A stretch of DNA of 64,000 bases, taken from positions 45,186 through 109,185 of the forward strand of contig JAUXRI010000098.1 in the NCBI GenBank assembly GCA_030681895.1, in the 5' to 3' direction. Of the stretch, positions 1 to 8,362 are shown one piece after another (position 1 is the stretch's first letter; each line of letters opens with the position of its first letter). A model generated the notes under the pieces. That model had not been told where the DNA came from. It saw only the letters and a list, made by a program, of their open reading frames with translations, and made no database searches. This stretch comes from Myxococcales bacterium. GTDB taxonomy: Bacteria; Myxococcota; Myxococcia; Myxococcales; Myxococcaceae. A program made the translations under genes and the position numbers.

Positions 1-915
1 CTTCGCGAAGCCGCGCTTGAGCTCCGAGAGCTCCCAGAAGTCCCGGGTGCCGGAGGACTCGATCATGCGGCGCACCCGACCGCCGCCGGTGTTGTACCCG
101 GCCCACGCGAGGTACCAGTGGCCCAGCGTCGAGTGCAGCAGCGAGAGATAGTCGGCCGCCGCGTGCGTGGCCTTGATGGGATCGCGCCGCTCGTCGACCC
201 AGAAGTCGTCCTTCAGGTGGAACATCTTCGCGGTGCCGGGAATGAACTGCCACGGCCCGACGGCCTTCGCCCACGACTTCGCCTGGGTGTTGAAGCCGCT
301 CTCGATCATCGCGAGGTAGACGGTGTCGCGCGGCAGTCCCTTCGACTCGAGGATGGGCTGCATGAGCGGGATGTAGCGGTGGCTGCGGCTCATCCACCGT
401 CTGAACCAGCGGCGCCCCGGGCCTTGAAAGAAACGGATGTACTGGGCCACCAGCGGGTGCATCTCGACGGGAATGTCGTAGCGATCGCGGACCAGCGAGA
501 CGTCGAAGGTCGACACGTCGCCGACGACGGCCAGCTCGAAGGGCAGCTCGGAGCCGCTCCACTCGGCCTGGTCGAGCGCGTGATCGAGGCGGTCGCGGAG
601 CAGGGAGCCGCTGCCCAGTTGCTGCACGGTCGAGCGCAGCTGCGTCGCGGCGTTCGTCGAGGTGACGTCGAAGGTCTCTTCTTCGATCGCCTTCATCGCG
701 TCGAGCTCGGCCTCGGGGTCGTCTTCGCTGTCTTCGTCGGGCTTCTTCCGGCTGGGCGGAGCGGGCGGCGGCGCCTCGACGGCGATGGAGACGCCTGCGT
801 CACTCTGCGCGGCGCCAATCAACTCAGCCTGCGCGAGCACCTGCATGCCCGGCGGTGGCGGAGGCATCGGCACATCAGGGGCGGCGAGCGCCAGGAGAAC
901 GACGAAGGTCAGCAT
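1..915 (-). CDS. mltD: Membrane-bound lytic murein transglycosylase, SLT domain (partial, C-terminus off the left edge)
   Basis: The frame is open to the window edge, so this is the N-terminal 305 residues of a longer protein. Residues 1-12 look like a short signal peptide (MLTFVVLLALAA). A Pro-rich and acidic linker follows to about residue 70. From about residue 185 an SLT transglycosylase domain is clear: LPRDTVYLAMIESGFN with catalytic Glu205, then AVGPWQFIPGTAKMF and the AWAGYNTGGGRV motif. This arrangement is typical of MltD, which cleaves glycan strands to 1,6-anhydro products; MltD normally ends in LysM repeats, which would lie outside the window. The gene diverges from the SIMPL gene. 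The family is secure; the symbol is by similarity only. Confidence 0.9.
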   Translation of the reverse strand, partial: MLTFVVLLALAAPDVPMPPPPPGMQVLAQAELIGAAQSDAGVSIAVEAPPPAPPSRKKPDEDSEDDPEAELDAMKAIEEETFDVTSTNAATQLRSTVQQLGSGSLLRDRLDHALDQAEWSGSELPFELAVVGDVSTFDVSLVRDRYDIPVEMHPLVAQYIRFFQGPGRRWFRRWMSRSHRYIPLMQPILESKGLPRDTVYLAMIESGFNTQAKSWAKAVGPWQFIPGTAKMFHLKDDFWVDERRDPIKATHAAADYLSLLHSTLGHWYLAWAGYNTGGGRVRRMIESSGTRDFWELSELKRGFAK

Positions 916-1060
916 CGGGGAGGTCGAAGGGCAGCTTACGGAGCCGGGAGCACAGCGCAAACACACGACCTGGTCGTTTCACTCCGACCGGTCTGTGGTC
1001 CAAGGCACTTTCCGTGTCGACGGGGAGATCGCTTCTGAGCGCGGCGCGTTGAAGGCGTCC

Positions 1061-1729
1061 ATGATTCCTCTCCTGACGCTTCTTGCCCTTGGCGCGGCAC
1101 CTCCGCTGACCCCCATCTCGCCACGGCTCATCACCATGTCCGTCGACTCGAAGGTGAGCTTCCCGGCGACACAGCTCACGGCGACAGTTCAGGTCGTCGG
1201 CAAGGACAAGGATGTGGCCGGCGCCCGCAAGTCGGCCGATGAGAAGCTCCGCAAGCTGGTTGAGGCGCTGCGCGTCGCGGGGCTCGAGGCGCGTCGGCTT
1301 CAGGCGTTCGACAACGGTGTCACCCCTGACTCCCGCGGCAGCGAGGTCATCGGGCAGCTCGCCACGCGCTCCGTGCTGGTGTCGCTCGCCGACCTGACGC
1401 AGGCCGACGCCGTCTTTACCGCCGCGAACAGGGCCGGGGCCGTGGTGAGTGGACCGGTGACGTTCGCAGCCGACACCACGAGCTTCGAGGCGAAGGCCAG
1501 GCTCGAAGCGGCGACGATCGCCCGTGCGCGCGCGTCGGCGATGGTCGAGGCGCTCGGCGGCAAGCTGGGGCTGCCGCGCACCGTGTCGGATCATCTCAAC
1601 GGCAGCCACGTGACCACCACGAGGTACCTTCAGCCATCTGCCGATGGGAGCGTGACCACGAACGCGAGCTCGGTCGAGCTGACGGTGGTCGTGCACCTCA
1701 CTGTCCAGTTCGACATTCGCGACGAGTGA
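1061..1729 (+). CDS. SIMPL-domain (DUF541) secreted protein
   Basis: 222 residues. An N-terminal signal peptide (MIPLLTLLALGAA) is followed by one SIMPL/DUF541 domain over nearly the whole protein: alternating strands such as QLTATVQVVGKDKDVAGARK, an ARAxASAMVEALGGKLG helix and a C-terminal VELTVVVHLTVQFDI strand. SIMPL proteins are periplasmic or outer-membrane proteins of poorly defined role, in some bacteria linked to oxidative stress. The ATG at 1061 was chosen because GAAGG lies just upstream and a signal peptide follows at once; the frame stays open further upstream but only opposite the transglycosylase gene. Function is not predictable beyond the envelope location. Confidence 0.85.
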   Translation: MIPLLTLLALGAAPPLTPISPRLITMSVDSKVSFPATQLTATVQVVGKDKDVAGARKSADEKLRKLVEALRVAGLEARRLQAFDNGVTPDSRGSEVIGQLATRSVLVSLADLTQADAVFTAANRAGAVVSGPVTFAADTTSFEAKARLEAATIARARASAMVEALGGKLGLPRTVSDHLNGSHVTTTRYLQPSADGSVTTNASSVELTVVVHLTVQFDIRDE

Positions 1730-1770
1730 GGAGCAAGGACAGAGGGCGAGGTTCTTCGGACCCGCTGACG

Positions 1771-2934
1771 TCACTCTGCGTCGGCGAGGACGACGCGGTT
1801 TCGGCCTTCGTTCTTGGCCCGGTACAACGCGCGGTCGGCCCGCCGCAGCAGGTGGTCGAAGGCGAGGTCGCCGGGAGACGTCGCCGCGACGCCGATGGAC
1901 ACGGTGATGGGCAGGCTGAGCTCGCCGCGCACGTAGGGTTTCGCCTCGAGCGCTTCACGCAGACGCTCGGCGGCGGCCATCGCCTGCGTCGAGTCCATCT
2001 GATCGAACAGCACGACGAACTCTTCGCCGCCGTGACGCCCGGGCACGTCGTTGGCGCGGCAGGCCGCTAGAACCGTCTGCGCGACGTGTTGGAGCGCGAG
2101 GTCTCCCACCTCATGTCCGAACCGATCGTTCACCGACTTGAAGTGATCGACGTCGAGGATGGCCACCGCGAGGCTGCTGGCGCTCGCCTTCGCCTGGTGA
2201 AGCCCTGCGGTGCCGCGCTCGGTCAGGGTGCGCCGGTTCCACAGGCCGGTGAGGGCATCGGTCGACGCGGCCAGCTCCCATTGGCGACGCAGGCGCTCGG
2301 AGCACATCAGCAGGAACGCGGTGGTGCCGATGACGGGCACGCCGGCGGCGAGCATCGGCGTCAGCGCATTGACCCAGCTGCCCGCGTCGACGACCGTCTG
2401 TTCGCGCCCGGCGCCGAAGACGAAGTACAGCGCCCGCACGAGCATCACCACCGAGAGCGCTCCGAAGAGCCCAGCCATGACTCGACGGCTCAGCGCATGA
2501 TCGAGCGCGCGACCTTTTCGGAGCGTCAGCGCGCTGCCGATGAGGGCGATGATCCACCCCACGGCTGAGAGGACGACCCGCACCGGGAGCGAGGGCTGCA
2601 CTTCCGAGAACCAGTACACGCCAAGCATCACGGTCGGCGTGGGCACCCAGATGGCCCAGTGGCCCGGCCGGCCGTCGAAGCGCTGGAGCGCCCGCCAGTA
2701 CAGCGTGAGTCCGCCCATCAACAGCCCGTTGCCCACCGGCAGCGCGAGCCACGTCGGCAGCTGCAGCTGAAGCCCCAGCATCAGGCAGCCTCCGGCCATC
2801 GTCAGCGTTCCGACGCGCCAGGCGAGTGCGCTGGGCTGGAGCGCCTCGGGCAGATCGCGGTGCATGAACCCGAGCACCGCTCCGTTCGCGAGCATGAGGA
2901 GCGTCGAGAAGACGAACGCAGTGAGCGGATCCAT
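1771..2934 (-). CDS. Membrane diguanylate cyclase (GGDEF)
   Basis: 387 residues. The first ~215 residues form about six or seven hydrophobic helices, a MASE-like membrane sensor I cannot assign to a named family. The rest is a GGDEF domain starting at DALTGLWNRRTL. The active-site motif is intact (RHGGEEFVVLF) and an RxxD inhibitory site (RAND) lies exactly five residues before GGEEF, so c-di-GMP synthesis with product inhibition is expected. It is the last gene of a leftward operon, nine bases after the cytochrome c gene, which suggests its membrane input could relate to respiratory or redox state (inference). Confidence 0.92.
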   Translation of the reverse strand: MDPLTAFVFSTLLMLANGAVLGFMHRDLPEALQPSALAWRVGTLTMAGGCLMLGLQLQLPTWLALPVGNGLLMGGLTLYWRALQRFDGRPGHWAIWVPTPTVMLGVYWFSEVQPSLPVRVVLSAVGWIIALIGSALTLRKGRALDHALSRRVMAGLFGALSVVMLVRALYFVFGAGREQTVVDAGSWVNALTPMLAAGVPVIGTTAFLLMCSERLRRQWELAASTDALTGLWNRRTLTERGTAGLHQAKASASSLAVAILDVDHFKSVNDRFGHEVGDLALQHVAQTVLAACRANDVPGRHGGEEFVVLFDQMDSTQAMAAAERLREALEAKPYVRGELSLPITVSIGVAATSPGDLAFDHLLRRADRALYRAKNEGRNRVVLADAE

Positions 2935-2943
2935 CGCGGGGCG

Positions 2944-4497
2944 CTACTTCTTCTTCGCGGGCGGCTTTGGGACAGGGGCGACGCCAGCATCCAGAACCGG
3001 GAGTGGCTGGCCATGCCCCGGCCCGAGGATCTGCGGCAGGTACTTCTCGAAGTCGAAGTGCGGTGAGTTCTCACGATCGTGACAGCCGACACAGGCCGTC
3101 GCCGCCGTCGGTCGAACGATGGTCGTCTTGATCGGCAGGCTCACGTGCGAGCTGCCAGGCCCGTGGCACGACTCACAACCGACCGACGTCTTGCCCTCGA
3201 CCTCATCGAGCCGGCAGACGCCGCCCGGTTCTTTCCACCCCGTGAGATGACAGCCCACGCAGTCGAGGTGGTTGTTCTTTCCCTGCTCGACGAGCGAGCC
3301 GTACGCGCGCGCGTGCCGCGTGGTCTGCCATTGAGGAAACACCTGCGCGTGACAGGCCCGACAGACCTCGGTGCCGACGTAGCCAGGCTTGCCGGATGCT
3401 GGCGTCGGGCACTCGGCGCCGTTCTCCTTCGCCCAGGCGAGGTTGAGCGCTCCGACCTCGCGGTCGTACGCGGTGACGAGGGCGGTCGCTTCGGGCAGCC
3501 GCTCGAACGACGTCTCCAGCGGCACGAAGCGCACGGCGGCCGCGTTCCCGGTCGTCGGCACCGGCACCGACTCCGAAGCGAGCGCCTCTCGACGGATGAT
3601 GATCTCTTCGAGCTTCTGCTTCTTCAGCACCCGCAGCTCGGCGGTCGTCGAAGGGTCGTTGACCTGCCCACGGAGTTGCTCGATGCGCAGCGCCAGGGCT
3701 TCGAGCTCACGCTGCGTCTCGCTGGGGCTCTTGAGCCACTGCACCGTCTGCGCATCTCGCAGCGTCAGATCGAGGCGAAGCAACGAGCGGCCCTTGCTCT
3801 GCACCTGCACCACCGGCACGCGGCCCATCACCAGCTTGTTCTCTTCGGTCGACAGCTCGTCCTTCCCGCGCGTCGCGATGACCAGGTCGAGCTCGAGCCC
3901 TTCACGGAAGGACAGCTTGATCGCTTCGTCGTACGGCCCCTCGAAGAGGCCGATGATGACGCTGGCCTTCGAGGCTCGAGCCTGAGCGGCCAGGCTGATC
4001 AACGCATCGACCTGCGGCGAGCTCACCACCACGACGCGGTGGCCCTTCACGTCGACGGCGTGCAGCGTGTTCGACGCGAACTCCGGCAACGCGAGCGCCG
4101 CACGGAACTCCGGTCCGCGGGCTTCATCGAGCGGCCCCGCCACGCGCGCGCTCAGCCCCATCAGCGCGAACGCTCGAGCCAGCGCCTTCGCTTTGCTTTC
4201 CTGCTGACCGACCGCTTCGGGAATGATCGATCGTTCGGCGAACAGCGCGTTGCCCGTGTCGATGAGGAAGACCGGGTGTCCGTTCTTCCGGGCCTGATCG
4301 ATTTGAAAGGCCGCGCGATCGATGCCGCCGCGCATGTTGTCGGAGCAGCCGCACGGCCCGAGGTAGCCCTTGAGCTCCGAGGTGAAGAAGAAGGTCGCTT
4401 CGACCGGTGGCACCGCCGGAACCTCAGGGCGGACCTCACGGTTGCATGAGACGAACAGCAGCAGGGCCGCAAGAGCCGCGCGCGCCACCCGACTCAC
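2944..4497 (-). CDS. Multihaem cytochrome c lipoprotein with UshA-like N-terminal domain
   Basis: 517 residues. The N-terminus is a lipoprotein signal (LLLFVSC, Cys about residue 18). Residues ~30-230 resemble the calcineurin-like/UshA 5'-nucleotidase fold (FFTSELKGYLGPCGC, GGIDRAAF, FLIDTGNAL), but its metal-binding residues look incomplete, so enzymatic activity is doubtful. The C-terminal third carries four CxxCH haem sites (CRACH, CVGCH, CESCH, CVGCH) arranged like cytochrome c554-type proteins. A periplasmic or outer-membrane electron-transfer role is likely. It starts with GTG overlapping the receiver stop (GTGA) and is followed after nine bases by a diguanylate cyclase. Confidence 0.85.
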   Translation of the reverse strand: MSRVARAALAALLLFVSCNREVRPEVPAVPPVEATFFFTSELKGYLGPCGCSDNMRGGIDRAAFQIDQARKNGHPVFLIDTGNALFAERSIIPEAVGQQESKAKALARAFALMGLSARVAGPLDEARGPEFRAALALPEFASNTLHAVDVKGHRVVVVSSPQVDALISLAAQARASKASVIIGLFEGPYDEAIKLSFREGLELDLVIATRGKDELSTEENKLVMGRVPVVQVQSKGRSLLRLDLTLRDAQTVQWLKSPSETQRELEALALRIEQLRGQVNDPSTTAELRVLKKQKLEEIIIRREALASESVPVPTTGNAAAVRFVPLETSFERLPEATALVTAYDREVGALNLAWAKENGAECPTPASGKPGYVGTEVCRACHAQVFPQWQTTRHARAYGSLVEQGKNNHLDCVGCHLTGWKEPGGVCRLDEVEGKTSVGCESCHGPGSSHVSLPIKTTIVRPTAATACVGCHDRENSPHFDFEKYLPQILGPGHGQPLPVLDAGVAPVPKPPAKKK

Positions 4498-4883
4498 CAG
4501 ATGATGCTCTCGACCAGCTCGTCCACCTTCTCGCCGAGCGCGTCGAGACCGTGCGCCTTCGAGAGGAACCCGTCAGCCCCCACCTGTTGGGCCAGGTCGG
4601 CCAGCTCGTCGTCGTTCAGCGAGCTGAACAGCACGATGGGGATGTCTTGCGTCTGGTACTCGTTCTTCAAGGTGCGGCAGATGTCGGTGCCGCGCGCCTC
4701 GGGCATGTGGATGTCGGTGAGGATGAGGTCGGGCTTGAAGTCCTTCAGCAGGCGCTCGAACTCCACGAGGGTGGTGGTGGCCTGCACCTCGTAGCCACGC
4801 TGCTCGAGCACGGCCTTCTCCATCTGCAGCGTGATCTCGCTGTCATCGATGAGGAGAATTCGTTTGGGGGCCACGGGGTCCAC
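4494..4883 (-). CDS. Single-domain response regulator
   Basis: A CheY-like receiver without an output domain. It shows the acidic pair (RILLIDDSEITL), the phosphoacceptor Asp in PDLILTDIHMPEARG, the Ser/Thr strand (IPIVLFSSL) and the conserved Lys (GFLSKAHG). The start is uncertain. An ATG at 4925 would overlap the divergent helicase start and add residues that do not look like receiver sequence, so I prefer GTG at 4883 (or 4874), directly before APKRILLIDDSE. First gene of the operon with the cytochrome and the cyclase; the cognate kinase is not nearby. Confidence 0.85.
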   Translation of the reverse strand: MDPVAPKRILLIDDSEITLQMEKAVLEQRGYEVQATTTLVEFERLLKDFKPDLILTDIHMPEARGTDICRTLKNEYQTQDIPIVLFSSLNDDELADLAQQVGADGFLSKAHGLDALGEKVDELVESIIW

Positions 4884-4923
4884 GGGTGAGTCGCTTAGCA
4901 CCGATCGACAGGGGGCCCAAAGC

Positions 4924-7101
4924 ATGTCAATGGCTGGCGCTGTGACGGCTCCAGTTTCCTTTTCAGATCTCGGCCTCAACGAGTCGCTGTGCTCGGTGGT
5001 CACCGCTCTCGGCTACACCACCCCAACGCCCGTACAGGCAGCCTGTATTCCTCCACTGCTGGAGGGGCGCGACCTCATCGGCCTCGCAGCGACTGGCACT
5101 GGCAAGACGGCCGCGTTCGCGCTCCCGATGGTCACCCGGCTCGAGCCCGGCGAGAACAAGCCAGGCCAGGTTCAGGGGCTGGTGCTCGCGCCGACCCGTG
5201 AGCTCGCCATTCAGGTGACCGAGGCCATCAAGAAGTACGGCAGCGGCCGCAAGCTCTCGGTGCTCACCGTGTACGGCGGCAGCGACATCGGCGCGCAGAT
5301 GAAGTCGCTGCGCCGTGGCGTCGACGTGGTGGTGGCGACTCCGGGCCGCGCGCTCGACCACATTCGCCGCAAGACGCTCGATCTCTCGCGCGTGAAGATG
5401 GTGGTGCTCGACGAGGCCGACGAGATGCTCGATCTCGGCTTCGCCGAAGACCTCGAAGCCATTCTCTCGGAGCTCCCGGCCAAACGTCAGACGGCGCTGT
5501 TCTCGGCCACGCTCGCGCCCCGCATCGCGTCGCTTGGCGAGAAGCACCTCAACGATCCCGTCCGCGTTCGCCTCGAGCGGCCCAGGGGCGATGACGCCTC
5601 GAAGCCCCGCATCGAGCAGCGCGGCTACGTCGTCACGTTCCCCCAGAAGGCCGTGGCCCTGAAGCGCGTGCTCGAGCTCGACCAGCCCGAGAGCGCGATC
5701 ATCTTCTGCCGCACCCGCGAAGACGTCGAAGGTCTCGGCCAGACGCTCGAGCGCAACGGTCACTCGGTGGCGACGCTCCACGGTGGCTTGTCGCAAGAAC
5801 AGCGCGACCGCGTGATGAAGCGGTTCAAGAAGAAGGACGTCGCCCTGCTGGTCGCGACCGACGTCGCCGCGCGCGGCCTCGACGTCGATCACGTCACCCA
5901 CGTGGTGAACGTCGACCTCCCGCACACGCCTGACACGTACGTGCACCGCATCGGTCGAACGGGCCGCGCCGGGCGCGCAGGTATCGCCATCTCGTTCGTG
6001 CTCCCCAAGGAGCGCTTCCTCGTCACCCGCCTCGAGCAGGCCACCGGCGGCAAGGTGACGCTCCTTCCCGTTCCCGGCATGGACCAGCTGCGCGCGCACC
6101 GCGTGACTCAGCTCGAGTCGGTCGTGAACGCGGCGCTCGGCAAGAAGAAGTCGGTCGACGCCGCGCGCGCCGCCGTCGCGAAGCTGGTGACCGAGAACCC
6201 CATCGAAGACGTCGCTGCCGCCGCGCTGGTCGCGTTGAGCGAGGCGCTGCACCCGCCTTCTGCCGATGACGAGATCGATATTCCCGCGCACGGTCCGGCG
6301 AAGGGGGCAGGCAAGTTCGCAGCGACGGAGCGGCCGGCCCGTTTCCAGGATCGTTCCGAGCAGTCCGAGCGTCCGCCTCGTCGCGATGCACGTGCTCCGC
6401 GTTCCGAGTCGTCTCGCTCCGAGTCGTCTCGTTACGAGCCGCCGCGCGCTGAGTCGACGAGGGCTCCACGAGCTTCTTCGCCGCGGACGCCGAGGGCTTC
6501 GTCTCCGCGCGCCGAGTCGCCGAAGGCGAGCGCACCCCGGGCTCCGCGTGGCAGTGCGCCTCGCGTCGAGCGTCCTGAACGTGCCGAACGCGCTGAGCGT
6601 CCGGCGCGCCCCGAGAAAGCCGCTCACTTCGAGGCGAAAGCGGGTCCCCGGTTCGTCGACGTGAAGCACGAGCGCCCCTCGCGGTCCGAAGGCAAGTCGG
6701 AGCGGCCGGCGAAGTACGAAGGCAAGCCCGAGCGCCCCGCGCGGTTCGGCGCCGACGCCCGCCCGTCACGCTTCCCGGCAGGTGGCGATGCGCGTCCGGC
6801 GAGGCCCGCCCGTGCAGAAGGCGAGCACGCCGCTGCACCTCGAAAGTCAGGCGCGGCAATGGCCAGGCTCTTCTTCAGCATCGGCAAGGCCGCCGGTATT
6901 CGCCCGCAGGATCTCGTCGGCGCCATCGCCAATGAGACCGGCATCGAGTCGAAGCAGATCGGCGCCATCGCCATCGGAGATCGTCACTCGTTCGTCGAGG
7001 TCGCGACCGACGTGGCCGATCAGGTCATCTCGACCATGCGCTCAGCGAAGATTCGCGGCCGCTCGGTGCAGGTCGATCACGATCGTTCGTTCTCGCGCTG
7101 A
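4924..7101 (+). CDS. DEAD-box ATP-dependent RNA helicase (DbpA/CsdA-like)
   Basis: 725 residues. The helicase core has the Q-motif region (FSDLGLNESL, TPTPVQAACIPPLL), motif I ATGTGKTAA, Ia PTRELAIQ, II VLDEADEML, III FSATL, V VATDVAARGLD and VI YVHRIGRTGRAG. A low-complexity linker rich in Arg, Pro, Ser, Glu and Ala fills about residues 455-645. The last ~80 residues (MARLFFSIGKAAGIRPQDLVG to the end) match the DbpA-type RNA-binding domain of helicases in ribosome assembly and cold adaptation. ATG at 4924 is preceded by AGGGGG. The 3' end overlaps the convergent gene by 25 bases. Confidence 0.95.
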   Translation: MSMAGAVTAPVSFSDLGLNESLCSVVTALGYTTPTPVQAACIPPLLEGRDLIGLAATGTGKTAAFALPMVTRLEPGENKPGQVQGLVLAPTRELAIQVTEAIKKYGSGRKLSVLTVYGGSDIGAQMKSLRRGVDVVVATPGRALDHIRRKTLDLSRVKMVVLDEADEMLDLGFAEDLEAILSELPAKRQTALFSATLAPRIASLGEKHLNDPVRVRLERPRGDDASKPRIEQRGYVVTFPQKAVALKRVLELDQPESAIIFCRTREDVEGLGQTLERNGHSVATLHGGLSQEQRDRVMKRFKKKDVALLVATDVAARGLDVDHVTHVVNVDLPHTPDTYVHRIGRTGRAGRAGIAISFVLPKERFLVTRLEQATGGKVTLLPVPGMDQLRAHRVTQLESVVNAALGKKKSVDAARAAVAKLVTENPIEDVAAAALVALSEALHPPSADDEIDIPAHGPAKGAGKFAATERPARFQDRSEQSERPPRRDARAPRSESSRSESSRYEPPRAESTRAPRASSPRTPRASSPRAESPKASAPRAPRGSAPRVERPERAERAERPARPEKAAHFEAKAGPRFVDVKHERPSRSEGKSERPAKYEGKPERPARFGADARPSRFPAGGDARPARPARAEGEHAAAPRKSGAAMARLFFSIGKAAGIRPQDLVGAIANETGIESKQIGAIAIGDRHSFVEVATDVADQVISTMRSAKIRGRSVQVDHDRSFSR

Positions 7102-7616
7102 ACGACGTCTCGCTGCCAGCCCTGGATGTAGACGGTCGCTGCCGGGCGTGGCGGAGGTCCAAGCAGGACCGCGTCGTCGTTGCCCACCCTCGCCGTGGCG
7201 AACACGTCAGGCCGGTTGGGCGTCGAGCTCGCCGTCTGACCTGAGAGTACGAGCTCGAACGAGCCGTCGGGGCTGGCCTGCGCCACGTACCAGCTGGCGC
7301 GGATCACCTCGGGGCGCGACGACTTGAAGATCGTGAGCGCTCGAGTTCCCGCCCGGCGCATCGCATCGAATTGATCGAGCGTCGGCGCGATCGGCACCGA
7401 GCTTCTCGGCCAGAGCGGGAGCGTCACGAAGACCATCGTGGCGAGGCTGAGAATCACTCGCGTGCTCCCGGTCGTGAGTGAGCCGACGAGCGCGCCGGCC
7501 ACGAGCCCCAGCAGCACGGCCAGCACCGCTCTCCACCGGGGGCCTGGCACTGGCTCCCACGCGATGAACACCCACTGTGGATCATCGGCGTGTTGGCCGA
7601 AGACACCTTTTGACAC
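7077..7616 (-). CDS. Hypothetical protein with two transmembrane helices
   Basis: 179 residues from GTG 7616, which has an excellent GGGAGG six bases upstream; this start beats the longer open frame to 7667. Two adjacent hydrophobic helices (about residues 27-65: AVLAVLLGLVAGALVGSL and VILSLATMVFVTLPLW) are followed by a soluble C-terminal half with an ASWYVAQASPDGSFELVLSG stretch. No family recognised. It converges with the helicase gene and overlaps its end; the lipid A operon diverges on the other side. Confidence 0.7.
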   Translation of the reverse strand: MSKGVFGQHADDPQWVFIAWEPVPGPRWRAVLAVLLGLVAGALVGSLTTGSTRVILSLATMVFVTLPLWPRSSVPIAPTLDQFDAMRRAGTRALTIFKSSRPEVIRASWYVAQASPDGSFELVLSGQTASSTPNRPDVFATARVGNDDAVLLGPPPRPAATVYIQGWQRDVVQRENERS

Positions 7617-7692
7617 GGTTGTCCTCCCTGACCGTTCGACGACACCATGGCGGCGGCCGGTGAACACCCGGCGCCGGCAATCGTCACGTGCC

Positions 7693-7721
7693 TTGACGCG
7701 TCAATCGGCCGGGGTCTATGG
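7693..7721 (+). promoter_or_regulatory. Candidate sigma-70-type promoter of the ompH-lpx operon, with a palindrome over the -35
   Basis: TTGACG at 7693-7698 is followed, after 16-17 bases, by TCTATG/CTATGG at 7715-7721. The -35 hexamer is part of a perfect 12-base palindrome (TTGACGCGTCAA, 7693-7704), which could be an operator. It lies ~40-70 bases before the ompH start, in the only intergenic gap before the lipid A operon. The -10 match is weak, so this is a candidate only. Confidence 0.35.
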
Positions 7722-7762
7722 GCCACCACTCTCGGGCGCGCTCATTTCAAGGGGTTGTTCAC

Positions 7763-8362
7763 ATGCGCAGGTCACTCATCGCAGTCCTGTTTCTCTCGCT
7801 CTTCGCCACCGTCGCGCACGCCGACATCAAGCTCGGCTACGTCGATCTTCAGCGCGCGCTCATCGAGGTCGGGGAAGGCCAGGCCGCCAAGAACAAGCTC
7901 AAAGGCGAGATGGACAAGAAGAAGAGCGAGCTCGACGCCGAGCAGGCCAAGCTGACCGACGACAAGGCCGTGCTCGACAAGCAGGGCGCGATGATGAGCG
8001 AAGAGGTGCGCACCCAGAAGTTCACCGAGTGGCAGAAGCGCCTCTACGACGTGATGCAGAAGGCCCAGAAGGTTCAGGTCGAGCTCCAGGACAAGGAGCG
8101 CACCGAGCTGAAGAAGATCTTCGAGAAGATGGACCCGATCATCGCGGCCATCGCGCAGCGCGAGGGCCTCACGATGGTGTTCGAGAAGACCGACTCGGGC
8201 CTCGTGTACGCTCCGCCCAGCCTCGATCTCACCAACGAGCTCGTCCGCACGTACAACGAGAAGCACCCGGCGAAGTTCGGCAGTGGCAAGCCCGCGGCGA
8301 TGGCGCCGAAGGCGACGCCGGCGGCTCCGAAAGAAGCCCCGAAGGACGCGCCGAAGCAGTGA
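7763..8362 (+). CDS. OmpH/Skp-family periplasmic chaperone
   Basis: 199 residues. A classic signal peptide (MRRSLIAVLFLSLFATVAHA) is followed by KLGYVDLQRALIEVGEGQAAK, the Skp/OmpH N-terminal signature, and a long charged coiled coil (about residues 45-130). Skp binds unfolded outer-membrane proteins on the way to the BAM complex. The tail is Ala/Pro/Lys-rich and ends in APKDAPKQ, longer than in E. coli Skp. ATG 7763 puts the signal peptide at the N-terminus and has AAGGGG upstream. First gene of the lipid A operon; lpxD starts inside its stop codon (GTGA). Confidence 0.93.
   Translation: MRRSLIAVLFLSLFATVAHADIKLGYVDLQRALIEVGEGQAAKNKLKGEMDKKKSELDAEQAKLTDDKAVLDKQGAMMSEEVRTQKFTEWQKRLYDVMQKAQKVQVELQDKERTELKKIFEKMDPIIAAIAQREGLTMVFEKTDSGLVYAPPSLDLTNELVRTYNEKHPAKFGSGKPAAMAPKATPAAPKEAPKDAPKQ

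Noticed and set aside
118..1038. Open frame on the plus strand opposite the lytic transglycosylase
   Set aside because: The minus strand gives an unmistakable SLT domain with ESGF and GYNTGGG motifs; the plus product has no recognisable feature.
4963..6669. Long open frame antisense to the DEAD-box helicase
   Set aside because: All helicase motifs are on the plus strand; the antisense product is low-complexity.
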